Assembly: GCF_002078875.1 (NCBI RefSeq)
Contig: NC_034412.1
Span: 78,482,041-78,546,040 of the forward strand
DNA: 64,000 nt
Direction of reading: 5' to 3'
From: Numida meleagris
Taxonomy: Eukaryota; Chordata; Aves; Galliformes; Numididae
Shown: piece after piece, positions 11,408-22,967 of the stretch
Layout of the letters: the number at the start of each line of letters is the position of its first letter
How positions within the stretch are numbered: the first letter of the stretch is position 1
Notes under the pieces: generated by a model
What the model saw: only the letters and a program-made list of their open reading frames with translations
Database searches by the model: none
What the model was told of the DNA's origin: nothing
Position numbers and translations under genes: made by a program

Positions 11408-11896
11408 CAAGGGATGCTCTGGAAGTAATTCCTCTTACTTTATTATTTTGGCACATGATGTCAGAGGCGGATGTTGGTACAGCAGTGAAGGCTGAACTTT
11501 CCCAGCAATATTCCATTACATTTTGTTGCCATGTGGCAGATAGCAGCAAAGGGGCAATCTGACAAAATGATGTTCACATGGAAGTTCATGTGAAGAGAAT
11601 TTATGTAATTGAATTCCTCCATGCAGAATAAAATTACACTCATTGACATCTACAGATGCTTGCTGAATGTTTATGGAGACCAGACAGTGGATGTGAGCAC
11701 AGTGAGGCAGTGGGTGGTGCATTTCAGCAGAGGTGACAGCAGCAGTGGGTCCACAGCAATAGCTAATGGTCTTGATGTTGTTGAAAAATAGTTTTGTAGC
11801 GGAGAATTTGCTCAAACAAACATTATTTTGCTCTTTGTATCAGTTGTTATTTCCATGGAAACAAGGAAGAGACATTAATTTCAGAGAGATGTTAGG
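11408..11896 (+). mobile_element. nonautonomous mariner-type element (+) with a helix-turn-helix remnant
   Basis: It is preceded by a TA (11406-11407) and begins CAAGGGATGCTCTGGAAGTA, the family's left inverted repeat. The right end near 11864-11896 is a degraded complement. The plus-strand frame 11609-11791 reads LIDIYRCLLNVYGDQ then VDVSTVRQWVVHFSRGDSSS, matching the N-terminal paired-type helix-turn-helix of mariner transposases. After this the frame passes directly to 3' non-coding sequence, so the DD34D catalytic domain is absent. It is about 490 bp, with about 55 bp missing relative to the 42.5-kb copy just 3' of the helix-turn-helix. Confidence 0.85.
11609..11791 (+). pseudogene. mariner transposase N-terminal DNA-binding fragment
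   Basis: A 60-residue open frame (ATG to TAG). Residues about 10-45 match the helix-turn-helix half of a mariner transposase (key stretch VDVSTVRQWVVHFSRGDSSS). A transposase of this family is normally about 340-350 residues with three acidic catalytic residues, and none of that remains. The start Met lies inside MNSSMQNK, close to where the family's own start is expected. Whether it is translated cannot be judged. It is best treated as a relic. Confidence 0.6.
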
Positions 11897-14800
11897 TATG
11901 TTTTTCTTGTAAAGAAAGGATCCTGGCTTTCTTGTGAAAGTTCTATTTTTGCTTATATGTGCCTTTGGTGTTCTTTGAAGATCTTTATTACCAAGGCTTT
12001 TATTTCCCCTCCAATTCTGGAAGAATTTATAATCAGTCTTCTGAGCTAATTTTTTTCTCAAGGCTGTTCTGACATTCACTTCAGTATCTTCTTACGGATC
12101 TTGCATAGTTAAGTCTAGGTGAGGCGTGATTAAGCTAGTGTATCTAAAACAAATTCATGCAATTGAAACTTGTTTTTATTGCCATTCTCTCCTCTGTTCT
12201 TGTTGAAATAGATATGCAAATTCTATTAAACTGTGAAGAACATGTGGTATGAAACTGAAGTAATCAGCCTCAAAAGTATCATTTAAAATATATATGACTA
12301 AACTAAATCGGCACAAGCCTGGAATAAGAAGACATTTGGATAAACAGCTTGATCTGGGTATTAAGTGATGCAGTTAAAATGAAAAGATGCTTTACTACAC
12401 CTGGACAAATGAATAGATGTGTCCACAGTTTGAGAGACCCTTAAGCAACTGCCACCTGACCTGAATATTTGAGATAAATCAAAGTATGTCATTGCACATC
12501 CACTAAATGGAGTAGGAAAGCATCTCAGCAGGGTGTTTCATCTTTGTAGAATCATAAAATAAGATAGGTTTGATGAGATATAGAATAACTTAACTCAGAG
12601 TGGGGAACCCCCCACTCTGGGCAAAATCAGCTTCAAAGCTGGATCTGACTTTCAAGTTCCATGAAGTTGTGAATTTAACTTGGAGTGGTGTCAACCTAGT
12701 AACTTAATTTGCAGCTGTACCCTTGGTCTTACTGTCTGTCCTAGCAGACTGCCTTATTCTCTGACTGTTACAATACTAGGCTTTTCCTTTGTTCAGCGAT
12801 AGTGAAGGCAGACCGGCTTTTGTTCCTGTGATCTGGTAAAAAGTTATGGGCCATTTTTGTTTGATAAATGTGCACATTTACATTTTTCCTCTCATACAAA
12901 CCACTATTTATAGAAAACTACTTAATTTTCAGTGTCTTGTTCATCCACAAAATCTTCCTGAGAAATTCTGGGGACAAGATTTAGATCTCTTCTGGCCTTG
13001 AAAGCTCACAGCATAATGTACTTTTTGGAGTCAGATGAGCATATCTTCAATGTATGACGAAAAGGGCGAACCATGTGAGTTTGAAAACCTATCTTAACTT
13101 TCTGAATTGAGATAAGCAAAATACAAATCCAAATCACCTCAGCCTTTCATTAGCGAGTGAGCGGATGGCTGGGTGGGGGGCCTCATTGTGAAGAGTGGCT
13201 ACACAATATACTAGCAGCTAAATATCTGAGCAATGAGAGGGATTAAACTATGACACGAAAAAAAGGTAGAATAATTCCCTCTCCCTTCTCAGGAAGTGCC
13301 ACTAAACTGTAATGAACCTTTTATCTACCTCTGACACACCAAAACTATACAGTTATCTAATTTAGGATGCTTCAGAAAGATATTCCAACTAACTGAGCTA
13401 TTACAGATTTATTTAAAAACAAATGATAACTATACTGGAAAAACAACTGGAGAAAAGTTCTCTGTATAGAATAACTGCCTTGAAAGGCCACTTGTCGCAC
13501 TGCATGTGCTTAGCCTAGGTTTTTCAGTTCTGTAGTACACAAAATGCTGTTTTACCATTCTCAGTAATAGGCCACAGGCTTTGTACTGAGTTTGCAATGG
13601 ATTAGGAACTAGCTGACGCCTTGATCTATATAAGATTTTCATGACATATTTCCAATTTTGTTTTCACTAGCATTTTCTTTAACAACAATTTATGAAATAG
13701 CCAGTTGGCATGTCTAACTTGTTTTAATTTTAAAAATGAGAGAAAGAAAAAAGTGAAACCATACCTTCTCCTGGCGAAGAACATGGAATCCTTGCTATAT
13801 TGTTTCCATCAGACAGAAACTACCTATAGGGGCCTCCTGAACAGCTAGAGGGGCATTACACCTGGAAAAATGATAGGAAGCTTGTCTATAATAATTGTAT
13901 TATTCTGATTGAGACTTCTTCTGCATATTAATATTTTCTTTCTTTTCTTATTGTGTACTAAATAGATTTGGAAATACTATTTTCATTAGAGTAGTAAGCT
14001 TTCAATTACTATAAAAATAACTTTTCAGCTTCTCACATAAAGCATGTTTCCCTGTTACTCACTCTGAGTGCAACATATTCAACAATAGATGTCATACTGT
14101 GTAATATATTAAAGTGAACAAGAGGAGAATGGGTAGAGCATAATAGCATAACCAGTGTTTCTTACTTTTTCAGTGCATAAATCCATACAGATCTTTAAGA
14201 AACATGGCCTTTAAGAAGATTAACTGGGATAAAATAACACTCATTATCACCAGTTCTAAATAGATCTCTCCTTTAAGTGTTAATGCAGGATACCTCTTGG
14301 CTTCCAACTGAATTGTTGGCAGAGATGGTTGTGTCATGTTTTTCCTCCCTCCATGTCAGTATGGTCCTAGCTAAAAAGAACAGAAGGGCCTTTTGGAAAG
14401 GATTTTAAACATGCATATTTAAACATATGTGCTTGCCAAGAATTAGGAGTGACTAGAAGAAGTAAATGAGACAAAGGAAGAGTTCACTAGCTCACTTATA
14501 ATAGTTGCATTTAGACTCTTGTCCTAATTACACAACAGCAGGCGAAGTTTAGAGGTAAATATGGATATGTTGTTCTGTCTGTAATGATGAAGGCTGTGTG
14601 AGTTATACCCTATACTTATGTGACTGTAGCAAGAGGATGAGGAAAAGTCTTTTGTTAAAGTTTTAAGGGGTTCTTCACACTTCCTGTGGTATACTGAGAA
14701 CAGAGGGAAGAAGCATAGATTTTTCCTCCCTCTTCAGACTTTTTTCCTGTGGATTTCAGCAAAGTAAAAACACTGCTAGGATTTGCCCTTTTTTCCACAG

Positions 14801-17474
14801 AAAGAAAAACTTAATGGCTACTATGGGCTGTTCAGGATATCCAAGTTGTTGGCTTTTTTCAATTCACTTATTTTTATTTTTCTATCAATTATGGGGCAAG
14901 TTCCTGACATTCCTGAGCTCAATGACATGTCTCTTCCAGGCATGAACTCATATTAAAATCTTTAAAGCTGTCCCTAAGGTTATTGACAGTTTGTCCTTTA
15001 GTGCTAGAGGAGTTCAAAGTTACCTAGTGTTCAAAGTGGGTCAGAATGCAATTATACATTGCACATGCAAGTTTTAATTTTTCTTCTTGCTTTTGTGCTG
15101 GTTTGGATTGCTCTATTCTGTGTGGAGGTGGGAGAGTAAAAGCGACTCTTTGGAGATGAGAAATTTTGTCATTTTACTTCGTTGCCCACACATGAAATAT
15201 AGTACAATAGAGTAGAAAAGCAGAAAGGGAAAAAAAAGATAAACAACAATGGAGTGGGAAGAAGAGAAAAATCCACTTAATGGAGAGTCAGAAGGAGAAA
15301 ATTATGTTGTGGGATATTTTCATAGCTAAAATAGCCTTTTGGATACTTGTAAACAAAGTGGTATTTAAAGTAATGAGAAATTGTGTGGAACAAACTAATA
15401 GTGAGTGTGACGTTCTGTATTATAGTATTTTATCCAGGCTTGCAGGAGGAAAAAGGAAATAAAGTAGGAAAAATGATCTTGTGAATCAGTAACTGTGCAC
15501 ACTGAAACACACTCTATCATAAGATGAAACCAAATAACCTGCTGTCTTGTTTGCTGCCACACTCAGGTGCAGGTTTTCCTTTCAGTGTGAATGTCTCTCT
15601 AAGACATTCAGCCATACTTCCATTCCTGCACGGAACTCAGGCACAGTCAAATAATCATGCTGTTCCTAGATATAATCTGATGGAGCTCAGGAAACGAGAG
15701 AATAGAACCTCTCTCCTAAAAGGTGAATTTCACAAATACAGTAAAAGTATTCTGAGCAGTGTGTCAAGATGAAGTCTCAAAAAATATATAATCCACTTTT
15801 AAAACAGAGGTTTTGGATTCACCATCACAGAATAATGAAAGAGCTGTATTTAGAGAATCAGTCTGAAGATTCAAGTCCATACCTTCCCTACTGTGAGTGC
15901 CTTAGGCTACATTTATATTATCAAGTAGAGCATTAGATTTAAACAGATGGTGCTGATGATACTAACTTAGGAAATTCATGCTTAAGAGTGGTGCTCTGAT
16001 GTGGTACTAAGGACTGGATGTCAGCAAGCAGCTGGAGTATGTTAGGTGAGGTCCAGTAGTCTACTGGAAGTTTTACCTGGTAGAAATTCAGATTGTGCCC
16101 TCTGAGATTGTTCCACAACATGAACTAAAGTGTAGTAAATAAAGATGCTCATCTTTGTTTCAAATATACAAGAGCTGAACTAAAATTCAGATGCAAGTTC
16201 AACTTCATTCTCCAGACTTCACGTTTCTATCTCTCCTGGTGATGTTTTGCGTAGGATGTATGGAGTGTGTAGTAATTGTCTATATGTAGCAATCATTTGT
16301 AATCATTTGTTTCATGCTTAATGAAAGCTGTAGAGCTTAGTTCACACTGGATAAGGACACAGTTGCAGTCCTGTTTTGAGTACCCGTGTTTCCACTGAAG
16401 GATCAGAGGAAGATGTAATTTCTCAGATGTGCTCAGCATTTGTGTTAAGGAGCAATGAGAACCTCTTATTCAGTGCACCAAATCCTTTAATTCTTTACAA
16501 TACCTTGTCTTCCACAAAGAATACTTTAAAGAAACCTAGAAAACCAACATTTCACTTTTAATTATTTAGAGATCCAGTAGTGACAACATATTACATCATT
16601 TAACTTCTACACACTTAAGCCCTTTTCCTGGATCCCTCAGCTAAAAAGAGGTCATGCATCTCTAACATACTGGTAAAATAATGAAAAATAAGTCCAGCTG
16701 AATTTTCAAAATATTTGCAGTAGATTATGACTTCCAGATATGCTTTCAATATTTTATCATATGAAACAGCACAGACCCATTCTGTTGAGCATAGTCACCT
16801 GAAATAAACAAAAATTCTCAGTTTCAGTGACCCACATTTAGAACTGATGTTACTAAATGTTATTATTTCTATATTTAGTAAAAGAAATGCCTTAAGACTT
16901 CATTCTGGTAAGAGCTTTGTACCTATGAGCCTATAGTCTAAATGGGCAAGAAAAATAAAAGAATGAGAGGCAAGAAAGCTTTACAAAATGATGGAGAATG
17001 TTCATGGCTAAGTAAGAGGTAGAGAACAGATTCTGAGAATTAAAAGCCTGCAGATTTGTGAAAGCTCAACAAATGAGAGAAGTTGAGAAATAGTGTCAAA
17101 AAGACCATTTTGTTTTCCAACAAATAGTCCTGTGTTTGCACAGTGAAATATGGTTAACTAAGGGCTGCTGCCAAGCAATTAAGAAATTGCTTTACCTGGA
17201 CTTCCACCATTGCTAACAATTCTAGTTCAGTCACAGAATCCTATCTATATTTGCTATGATTCATTTCAGAATGATGATTTAGAAACAGCACAGCCAAAAT
17301 ATGCCACCCCCACCTGCAGCTATAGAAAAGAGTGATCATAGACCTGTGTCACAGCTCTACAAAGGACATCTAAAGTCTTGTAATTACTATCTGAAAGCAT
17401 TTTTAGATAACTTTTTTAGCTGTTTAATATAGATCTTCAAAAGACAGAAATGTCATATTTCACCATAAGACTAT
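11897..17474. other. no gene recognised; one strong hairpin
   Basis: About 5.6 kb of AT-rich unique-looking sequence. A perfect 10-bp GC-rich inverted repeat lies at 12596-12619. No transposon ends, exons or RNA genes were recognised. Confidence 0.55.
12596..12619. other. perfect 10-bp inverted repeat (hairpin)
   Basis: CAGAGTGGGG (12596-12605) and CCCCACTCTG (12610-12619), separated by AACC. The stem is unusually GC-rich for its AT-rich surroundings. There is no U run after it and no known function. Confidence 0.7.
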
Positions 17475-18078
17475 TGTGGGAATCGAATGTTGATTCTGCA
17501 TTAGAACAAGATTAGAATTTTCTTGATTTCATGGCTTCTGCTGCCATTTGGGTCCTTTATCAAAATCTAGCTAGTAACAATTTATGTATAGTCAGCAGGA
17601 AAATATATGCTGTACTTTGTCACGCACATTGCAAGAATATCCTGCACAAATTTAAAGGACAAGTCATGACATGCCTTAGAGAGGGCATGAAGAAGATACT
17701 GAGGAAAGCCTGGCACCTCTCCAACCCCCTACGGTGCTCTTTAACAAAGGAAGCATCTTTTGGACAGAATGGAAGAAGCTTTAGAGAAAATCACCATATC
17801 GACACGATAAGAAGAGTACTGAGACATCTTGGAAACAGCAGGATGGCGACTGACTGGCACAAGATAGAACAAGTGTCAGAATGTAATTAACAAATGTAAA
17901 GCTTCGATAAGATTGTGAACTTGGAGTACCCAGCCAATGGGGAAACAGGGTACAAAAGCTGTCATACTGTGTCCTTAGGTGTGCTCCTGTTATACAGGAC
18001 GCCCGCCATTGCAATTGCGAATTAAATCTGCTTTTATCAGAGATACCGTCCTGATAAATTATTTGGATATTTCCAACA
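17475..18078 (+). mobile_element. solo LTR, endogenous retrovirus family A (+)
   Basis: It starts TGTGGGAATCG and ends ATTTCCAACA (TG...CA), flanked by CTAT on both sides (17471-17474 and 18079-18082). The 4-bp target duplication is typical of ERV1-type integrases. Promoter marks in order: CCAAT at 17934-17938, TATA-like TACAAAAG at 17951-17958 and ATTAAA at 18021-18026. It is 604 bp. A second copy in opposite orientation is at 29972-30608. No internal retroviral genes adjoin, so it is a solo LTR made by recombination between two LTRs. Confidence 0.85.
17531..17890 (+). other. open frame inside LTR family A, shared by both copies
   Basis: A 119-codon frame starting MASAAIWVLYQNLAS lies in the U3 part of the LTR. 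The copy at 30295-30552 (minus strand) keeps the same start and about 70 residues with only a few changes before a small indel shifts the frame. The sequence is Cys-rich and basic (HAHCKNILHKFKGQ) and resembles no protein I know. Sharing may simply reflect recent common ancestry, so coding potential is unproven. Confidence 0.3.
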
Positions 18079-18654
18079 CTATGGGTTAAGTTTGGTAAAC
18101 TTGAAAGCTAGGTGATCTTCTGATGTTCAGACAAGAATTGTGAGGTTTGCAAATGCAGTATCAGTATTGTACCCGTGGATACAATCTGAGTATTTGCCTG
18201 TATAACTGACTTAACCAGTAAACCAGAAGGAAAAAACCTTTCTCTAGAACCTTTAGGAAATAAAAATGGACCACTCACTGTAGAATTCTTTTAAAGAAAA
18301 AATTCTTTTAAGACTACACACCATTTTTAATATGCTAATCAATCACTTCAAAATTGCAAATCAATATGACAATGTTACAAAATAGTACTATTGTGAAAAC
18401 TATTTTCAGTTGCAGAAGATAATTGCTGATGGGTATGAAGTTGCATATCAAGAGACTTCACACAGGGAAAAAAAAAAAGTGCAAATGATTTTAGTTATCT
18501 TGGTATCTCAATTCCCCACCTTCCCCTCCCCCCCCCACAATCTTAGTGAACTTAAAAACTGAAATAAATTTGGTGAATTAGATTTGACTCTACTTCCCCT
18601 GCTTTTCATGCTCATTTTGAAGTATCACAGATGGTAATTGCACTTGACTCATAA
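18079..18654. other. no gene recognised
   Basis: AT-rich spacer with A11 near 18470 and C10 near 18527-18536. Nothing else recognised. Confidence 0.6.
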
Positions 18655-19430
18655 GAGGAAAAGCAAGAATATATTTATTGATGTAGTATAGTGGTTTAAC
18701 AAAGCTTAATTATAAATAGGACAACAACTTAAAAAGTTGTCAAGGTACACTTGATTGTGTATTGCATAGAGAGTAAGGTTAAATACACTCATCCAGACCT
18801 CCCATTAAGTCACAAGGTTCAGAGCGACCCCATTGTTTTCCAAACTCCTTGAGACACAGAGGTAAGGAGTCCAGGTGCAACTGAATCCAAGTGCCAGACT
18901 TGATCAGTGGTTTATGTCTGAAGAATTTCATGCACACAATCAAAGATTAGATGTTAGCAAAACCATGTAAGTTTGAAAGTATTGGTTACTTAATGAAGCA
19001 TTCTATCAGCAATGTCTTGATATTAACATATAAGGGACCTCTGTACAGGCATAACCTCAAAAACTTATGCCCTTCTCAAGGAGAAATGCTGTAATACAAC
19101 CAGTTGCCACAGAGAAGAGCTCGAAGGGCTCTAGGGCTGCTCACTATTTACGGGAGAAGGTGACTGACTCCTAGTAATAGTATTTAGCATATGCTCAATT
19201 GACTGCTGTTGAACCAGGTGTCGGCCATCAGATTCCTGAGCATTCAGTTGGAGACAGTTTTGTGACCGTTAACTGTTTAGAGAAGACCTTGATTGTTATC
19301 AGTCCTGAGCAGAGCCTTGGGTGTCTCACTGTCTACCTGAGCTAGGCATTCAGTGCAACAGCCAGGATGAAGGAGGTTGGGATGAGGGTAGAGAGCACCT
19401 GGTCACAGCAAGCTAAATTGTCAAGCAATT
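18655..19430 (-). mobile_element. possible degraded LTR-derived sequence (-)
   Basis: On the minus strand an AATAAA (complement of 18674-18679) lies about 40 nt downstream of a TATTTATA-like box near 18711-18722. The whole block is more GC-rich and complex than its flanks. The wording of the sequence (AAGGTACACTTGATTGTGTA, AGGAGTCCAGGTGCAACTGA) is reminiscent of old avian LTRs. I cannot place TG/CA ends or a target duplication, so this is a weak call. Confidence 0.3.
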
Positions 19431-19839
19431 CCAAACACTTTAATTTTCTGGAGATGCAAGTGATACAGTGCATTTTTCTTTCACAGACTATCCTGATATT
19501 AAATATTCCAAAGTGATTGAACAGTGTTAATTCATTTCAGATGTATTTCAGCAGCAGAGAATACAAAACCTGAGCTAAAATTTTATCTTTCATATAATAA
19601 ATTGTTTATATTTCTGATTTTAAGACACATGAAATAGCAGTAAGTATTGAACAAAACCATTTCCAAGGCATTTTGATATCATTATTAAGAAACAAAATCA
19701 ATGAAACCTTGTTCTGTTATGAACTATGCTGGCTACAAAAGAAAAAATAATAATTATATCTAGAATATAAATTTATATATATAATAGCTTCTTTCAGTAT
19801 GATCATTAAAAATGTTATCCAAAATCCAGGAAGAAAACT

Positions 19840-20200
19840 CTAACTCCAATGTGGTGTTAGAAAGCAGTATTCCTTTATTCCTCACAATACCTACTGCTTG
19901 ACTTGACAAGCAAGCACACTGCCTCAGAGTTAAAGGTCTACATTTAAACAGTTAAGACATGCATATAAAGTACATTAGCATACATGTTCATTCCTTTTTC
20001 AAGGACTCGTGCTAATGTCCCCTTCTTGGACTCGCTCAGTGATACCACTGATACCACATCTAGGGTGGTTGAGTGCCAACCTATTTCTTCCCCCTTTTTC
20101 ACCATCAGCTTAATCACTGAAACCTTTGACCCACTTTCACCCACTTTTCCCCAGTTTGGAAGATTTCCATTACTTATTAGGCCATAGTGAGCCACTGTTC
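19840..20200 (-). mobile_element. possible LTR-derived fragment (-)
   Basis: An AATAAA on the minus strand (complement of 19874-19879), followed upstream by a stretch open on both strands (19944-20195 minus and 19984-20187 plus). Both frames lack known motifs. Composition departs from the flanking AT-rich DNA. The retroviral assignment is a guess from composition and signal order. Confidence 0.2.
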
Positions 20201-21774
20201 TAAAACAGTATGTGGAAACTGAGGAAAATGTCCTTGTGTGTTTTGCGGCAAAAGATAAAAGTATTCTATTATGTCCTCAGTGCAAAATTACTGAGGAAAA
20301 CAAGACTGTTCACCTACTAAAGCTGAGATGGAAAGCTTTTGAACTATCACTTATGGATTCCTTCTGCTAAACTAATATATTGGTTCTTAAAATAATATAC
20401 TAATCCCTATTGCTAAACAACCAACCTAAATCAAAAACAAACTCTTCAGTCAATCTCTTGCTCATCCTTACTGCAACATCTGAGTGTTCTCTTTAGCTTT
20501 ATTTTGCCTCATGCAATGTACAACTGTGAAACGGATTATGTGCACTTCACATTTTGTCACTTTTTTCTTGTTATGTGCTGTTTGTGGTTTTATTTTGTTG
20601 TGTTGTTAAATATCACAATGTTTTTCTTAGCTACTGGTAAGAAAGGAGCTAAAAAAGAAGGACTACAGAACGAGGTGAGTGCCAGAAAGAATCATACTTA
20701 GCACTTAAAAATTTTCCTAGAACTTTGTAGGTGTACCAGTACCGATAATTCAAGCAGAAGCTGGGCAGGACTGAGCTATGGTGTATATCGGTTTATGCTA
20801 AACGTTAACTTACTCTCATGTTTGCTTTGGTCTCAGTTAATTCTCATTAAATAACGCTCAGATACAGTTCAGGGGATGTTCTTGTTTATTTATCTGGATT
20901 TGGAAGAGACACTGAGTTTAACCTCAGAGATGGGAATTCTGTTGCAGAACTTAGAGCCAGAAATAGGCCAGTACAAGATCATTTACGAAAACATTGATCG
21001 GGGATTAGACTTTCCATGTACTTTTTCTAGTGCATCACTTCCATCAGCTAGTAGGAAATGATAAAACTATTCTTTTGATCCTGCTCAAAATTTTTCTTCC
21101 ATTGTTTTATGATAATACGGTTTCAGATGAAAACAAGAAATGGAGACAACGCCATGAGTTTTTTGTAGGAGTTATACTCCTGCGCAGTATGAGCCTAACA
21201 CAGTCTTGCTTCCTGTGTATTAGGTACTGGGAACGTAAACAGGAAGGGCTGATTCAAATCTGCTTGAGTCAAGGTTTTCCAGAATTTTCAGTAGATTTCT
21301 AATCAGAGTTCAGATGATGAATGCAACAAAGGTAGTGAATAAAGCATGAAGAAAAGTGAGAAAACCATGTTTAATTTTGTTCATGAGCCCAGAATCAAAG
21401 CTCAGGGTAAGAACAGTACTTACTTTCTTTCAAGACCAGTAAAATATTTTCATATTTGGCAGTCATGATTGTATTGTAAATTCAGATAGTGATTTCATAT
21501 CTTATGAAGCTATCTTTCATTGTTACTCCTTTTGCACTACTCTAGACTGTGCAACACATTTATTCCAAACTCATAAAACAACCTAATTTCTTACTTTAAA
21601 GAAATCCATTATCTAATAAATTGAATGGTTATGCATAAGACCTGTTTGGACTTTGTTACCTGAAATAATGAATTGTAATAATGTAACAGATTAAGTATTC
21701 ATTAATATAAATCCTGGTAATGACAAAACTGATAAACACAAACTGCACAGTACCTCACACTTCCTCTGGCATTA
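20201..21774. other. no established gene; one exon-like segment
   Basis: AT-rich DNA. The only item that stands out is the 44-bp segment at 20631-20674 between good splice signals. Open frames at 20876-21061 and 21030-21302 have no recognised domain. Confidence 0.5.
20631..20674 (+). other. exon-like segment, 44 bp, unproven
   Basis: It is preceded by a T-rich tract ending GTTTTTCTTAG and followed by GAG/GTGAGT, a full match to the 5' splice consensus. In the open phase it encodes TGKKGAKKEGLQNE, with two leading bases (phase 1 entry) and a codon-end exit. Small exons of this kind exist in vertebrate neuronal genes, but I do not recognise the peptide and see no neighbouring exons. It may be a chance pair of splice signals. 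Confidence 0.15.
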
Positions 21775-21985
21775 TACTCAACTTCCAACATCCTGCTGGG
21801 CCTGAGGGCAGTGGCACTTGACTTTCTGTCCTGCCTGTGGGGCTGACTGGGGGATTCTTCCCCGGAGGGGGAAGGGCCTGGCAGCCAGGACAATTCCACC
21901 TCACAGCCGAGAGCAGGGCAGATGGGGAGGCTCCAGCCCGGGGCAGTTGGCCCCTTCCTTGGGATGGGGACAGGGTGATCCTACA
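21775..21985. other. isolated GC-rich segment, unassigned
   Basis: About 210 bases rich in G and C (CCCCGGAGGGGGAAGGGCC, CCAGCCCGGGGCAGTTGGCC) inside otherwise AT-rich DNA. No CR1 3' sequence, LTR ends or coding domain were recognised. It could be an old CR1 5' UTR piece, an LTR remnant or a small regulatory island. Confidence 0.4.
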
Positions 21986-22555
21986 TGTTGACCTTGCAAT
22001 TTACCTGCTTTTCGCTCATTGAATTAGCAGTATAGTGATTAAAGCTGGTGTATCTAAACTTCACTGTATATGTTAAGTTTTACCTATGTTAATTTTGTTC
22101 ATCATTCTCTCAGTTAACCCTATGATTCATTTCAGTCAACTACCAATTTTTGTAATGCTATAATCCCTAGCTACTGGTCACTGTAATTTTTACTGACAGC
22201 CACAAAGCATCTTTTATTCTTCTTGCAGGTGCACTTATAAGGCTTCTGCTCTCATCTATGCCTTCTAGTTGTTCATGGTTGTTAACTTGCTAACATCTGT
22301 TTTTCTTCAGCAGACTGCATTGTAGTTTTGAAATATAACTAACATTTTATTAACACAATATAATGACAGTTGCATCCTTTTCTATGGTCATTGATTCATT
22401 TTCTCTATGAGAGTTAAGTATCCATTAGGAGGCATAGATTTAATGAGGACTACTTTTTAAAATATCTTTTAGTTATAGCGATATGATTATGCTGTATTAA
22501 GAGTGTTAAATTAGAGTGGGAGAATCATGATAATCTCTTTTAATCTAAAGTATCA
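21986..22555. other. no gene recognised
   Basis: AT-rich spacer leading to the target duplication of the next LTR. Nothing recognised. Confidence 0.6.
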
Positions 22556-22740
22556 TTTCTGTGTTACTATCCCCTCCCGCAGCTGTCCATCCTCCCAACC
22601 CGAGGCTGTCCGTGCTCGCTTGGACGAAGTCTCTCAGTCACCGACGCGGTGGAAGCAGATCTCATTTATTCCCCAGGACGCTCCTGGTATTATACCCGCA
22701 CAACCGACCGCATCCGCGACACGCGCTGGTTTCGTAACTT

Positions 22741-22796
22741 CTGTCCAATCAGCGCCTTGATCAAGGCACTGTCCAATCAGCGCCTTGATCACGCGC
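22741..22796 (-). repeat. 28-bp tandem duplication with CCAAT boxes in LTR U3
   Basis: TGTCCAATCAGCGCCTTGAT occurs twice in direct succession (from about 22741 and 22769), the copies diverging only at the end. Each carries a CCAAT box (read as GATTGG in LTR orientation). Repeated promoter-proximal boxes are common in active retroviral U3 regions. Confidence 0.85.
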
Positions 22797-22955
22797 TGTG
22801 CACGAGGCTCCACATCCAATCACAGTCTCGGTCACGCACCGTGCACGAGACTCTGTGTCATGGGCTGCCCGCCCTCCTTCTGGTCGGTTCTTCTGTCTTC
22901 TAAATCCTTCTTTGACTTTCCCAGCTTTCGGAGCTTCCGGGTTCATTCGGTCACA

Positions 22956-22967
22956 TGCGCAGGCGCA
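22956..22967. promoter_or_regulatory. NRF1-type palindromic site in LTR U3
   Basis: TGCGCAGGCGCA fits the NRF1 consensus YGCGCAnGCGCR. It lies about 270 bp upstream of the LTR TATA box in LTR orientation, with an ETS-like CTTCCGG nearby at about 22935. Binding is inferred from the motif only. Confidence 0.5.

Noticed and set aside
12545..12595. AGAATCATAAAATAAGATAG resembling a CR1 tail
   Set aside because: Only the tail-like words are present. No CR1 3' UTR follows on either side.
13150..13185. GAGTGAGCGGATGGCTGGGT resembling the end of an ERVL-type LTR
   Set aside because: The match is limited to about 20 bases with no other LTR block around it.
15095..15150. TGTGCTGGTTTGGATTGCTC resembling the start of an avian LTR
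   Set aside because: The similarity ends after about 20 bases, and no TATA, poly(A) signal or terminus follows.
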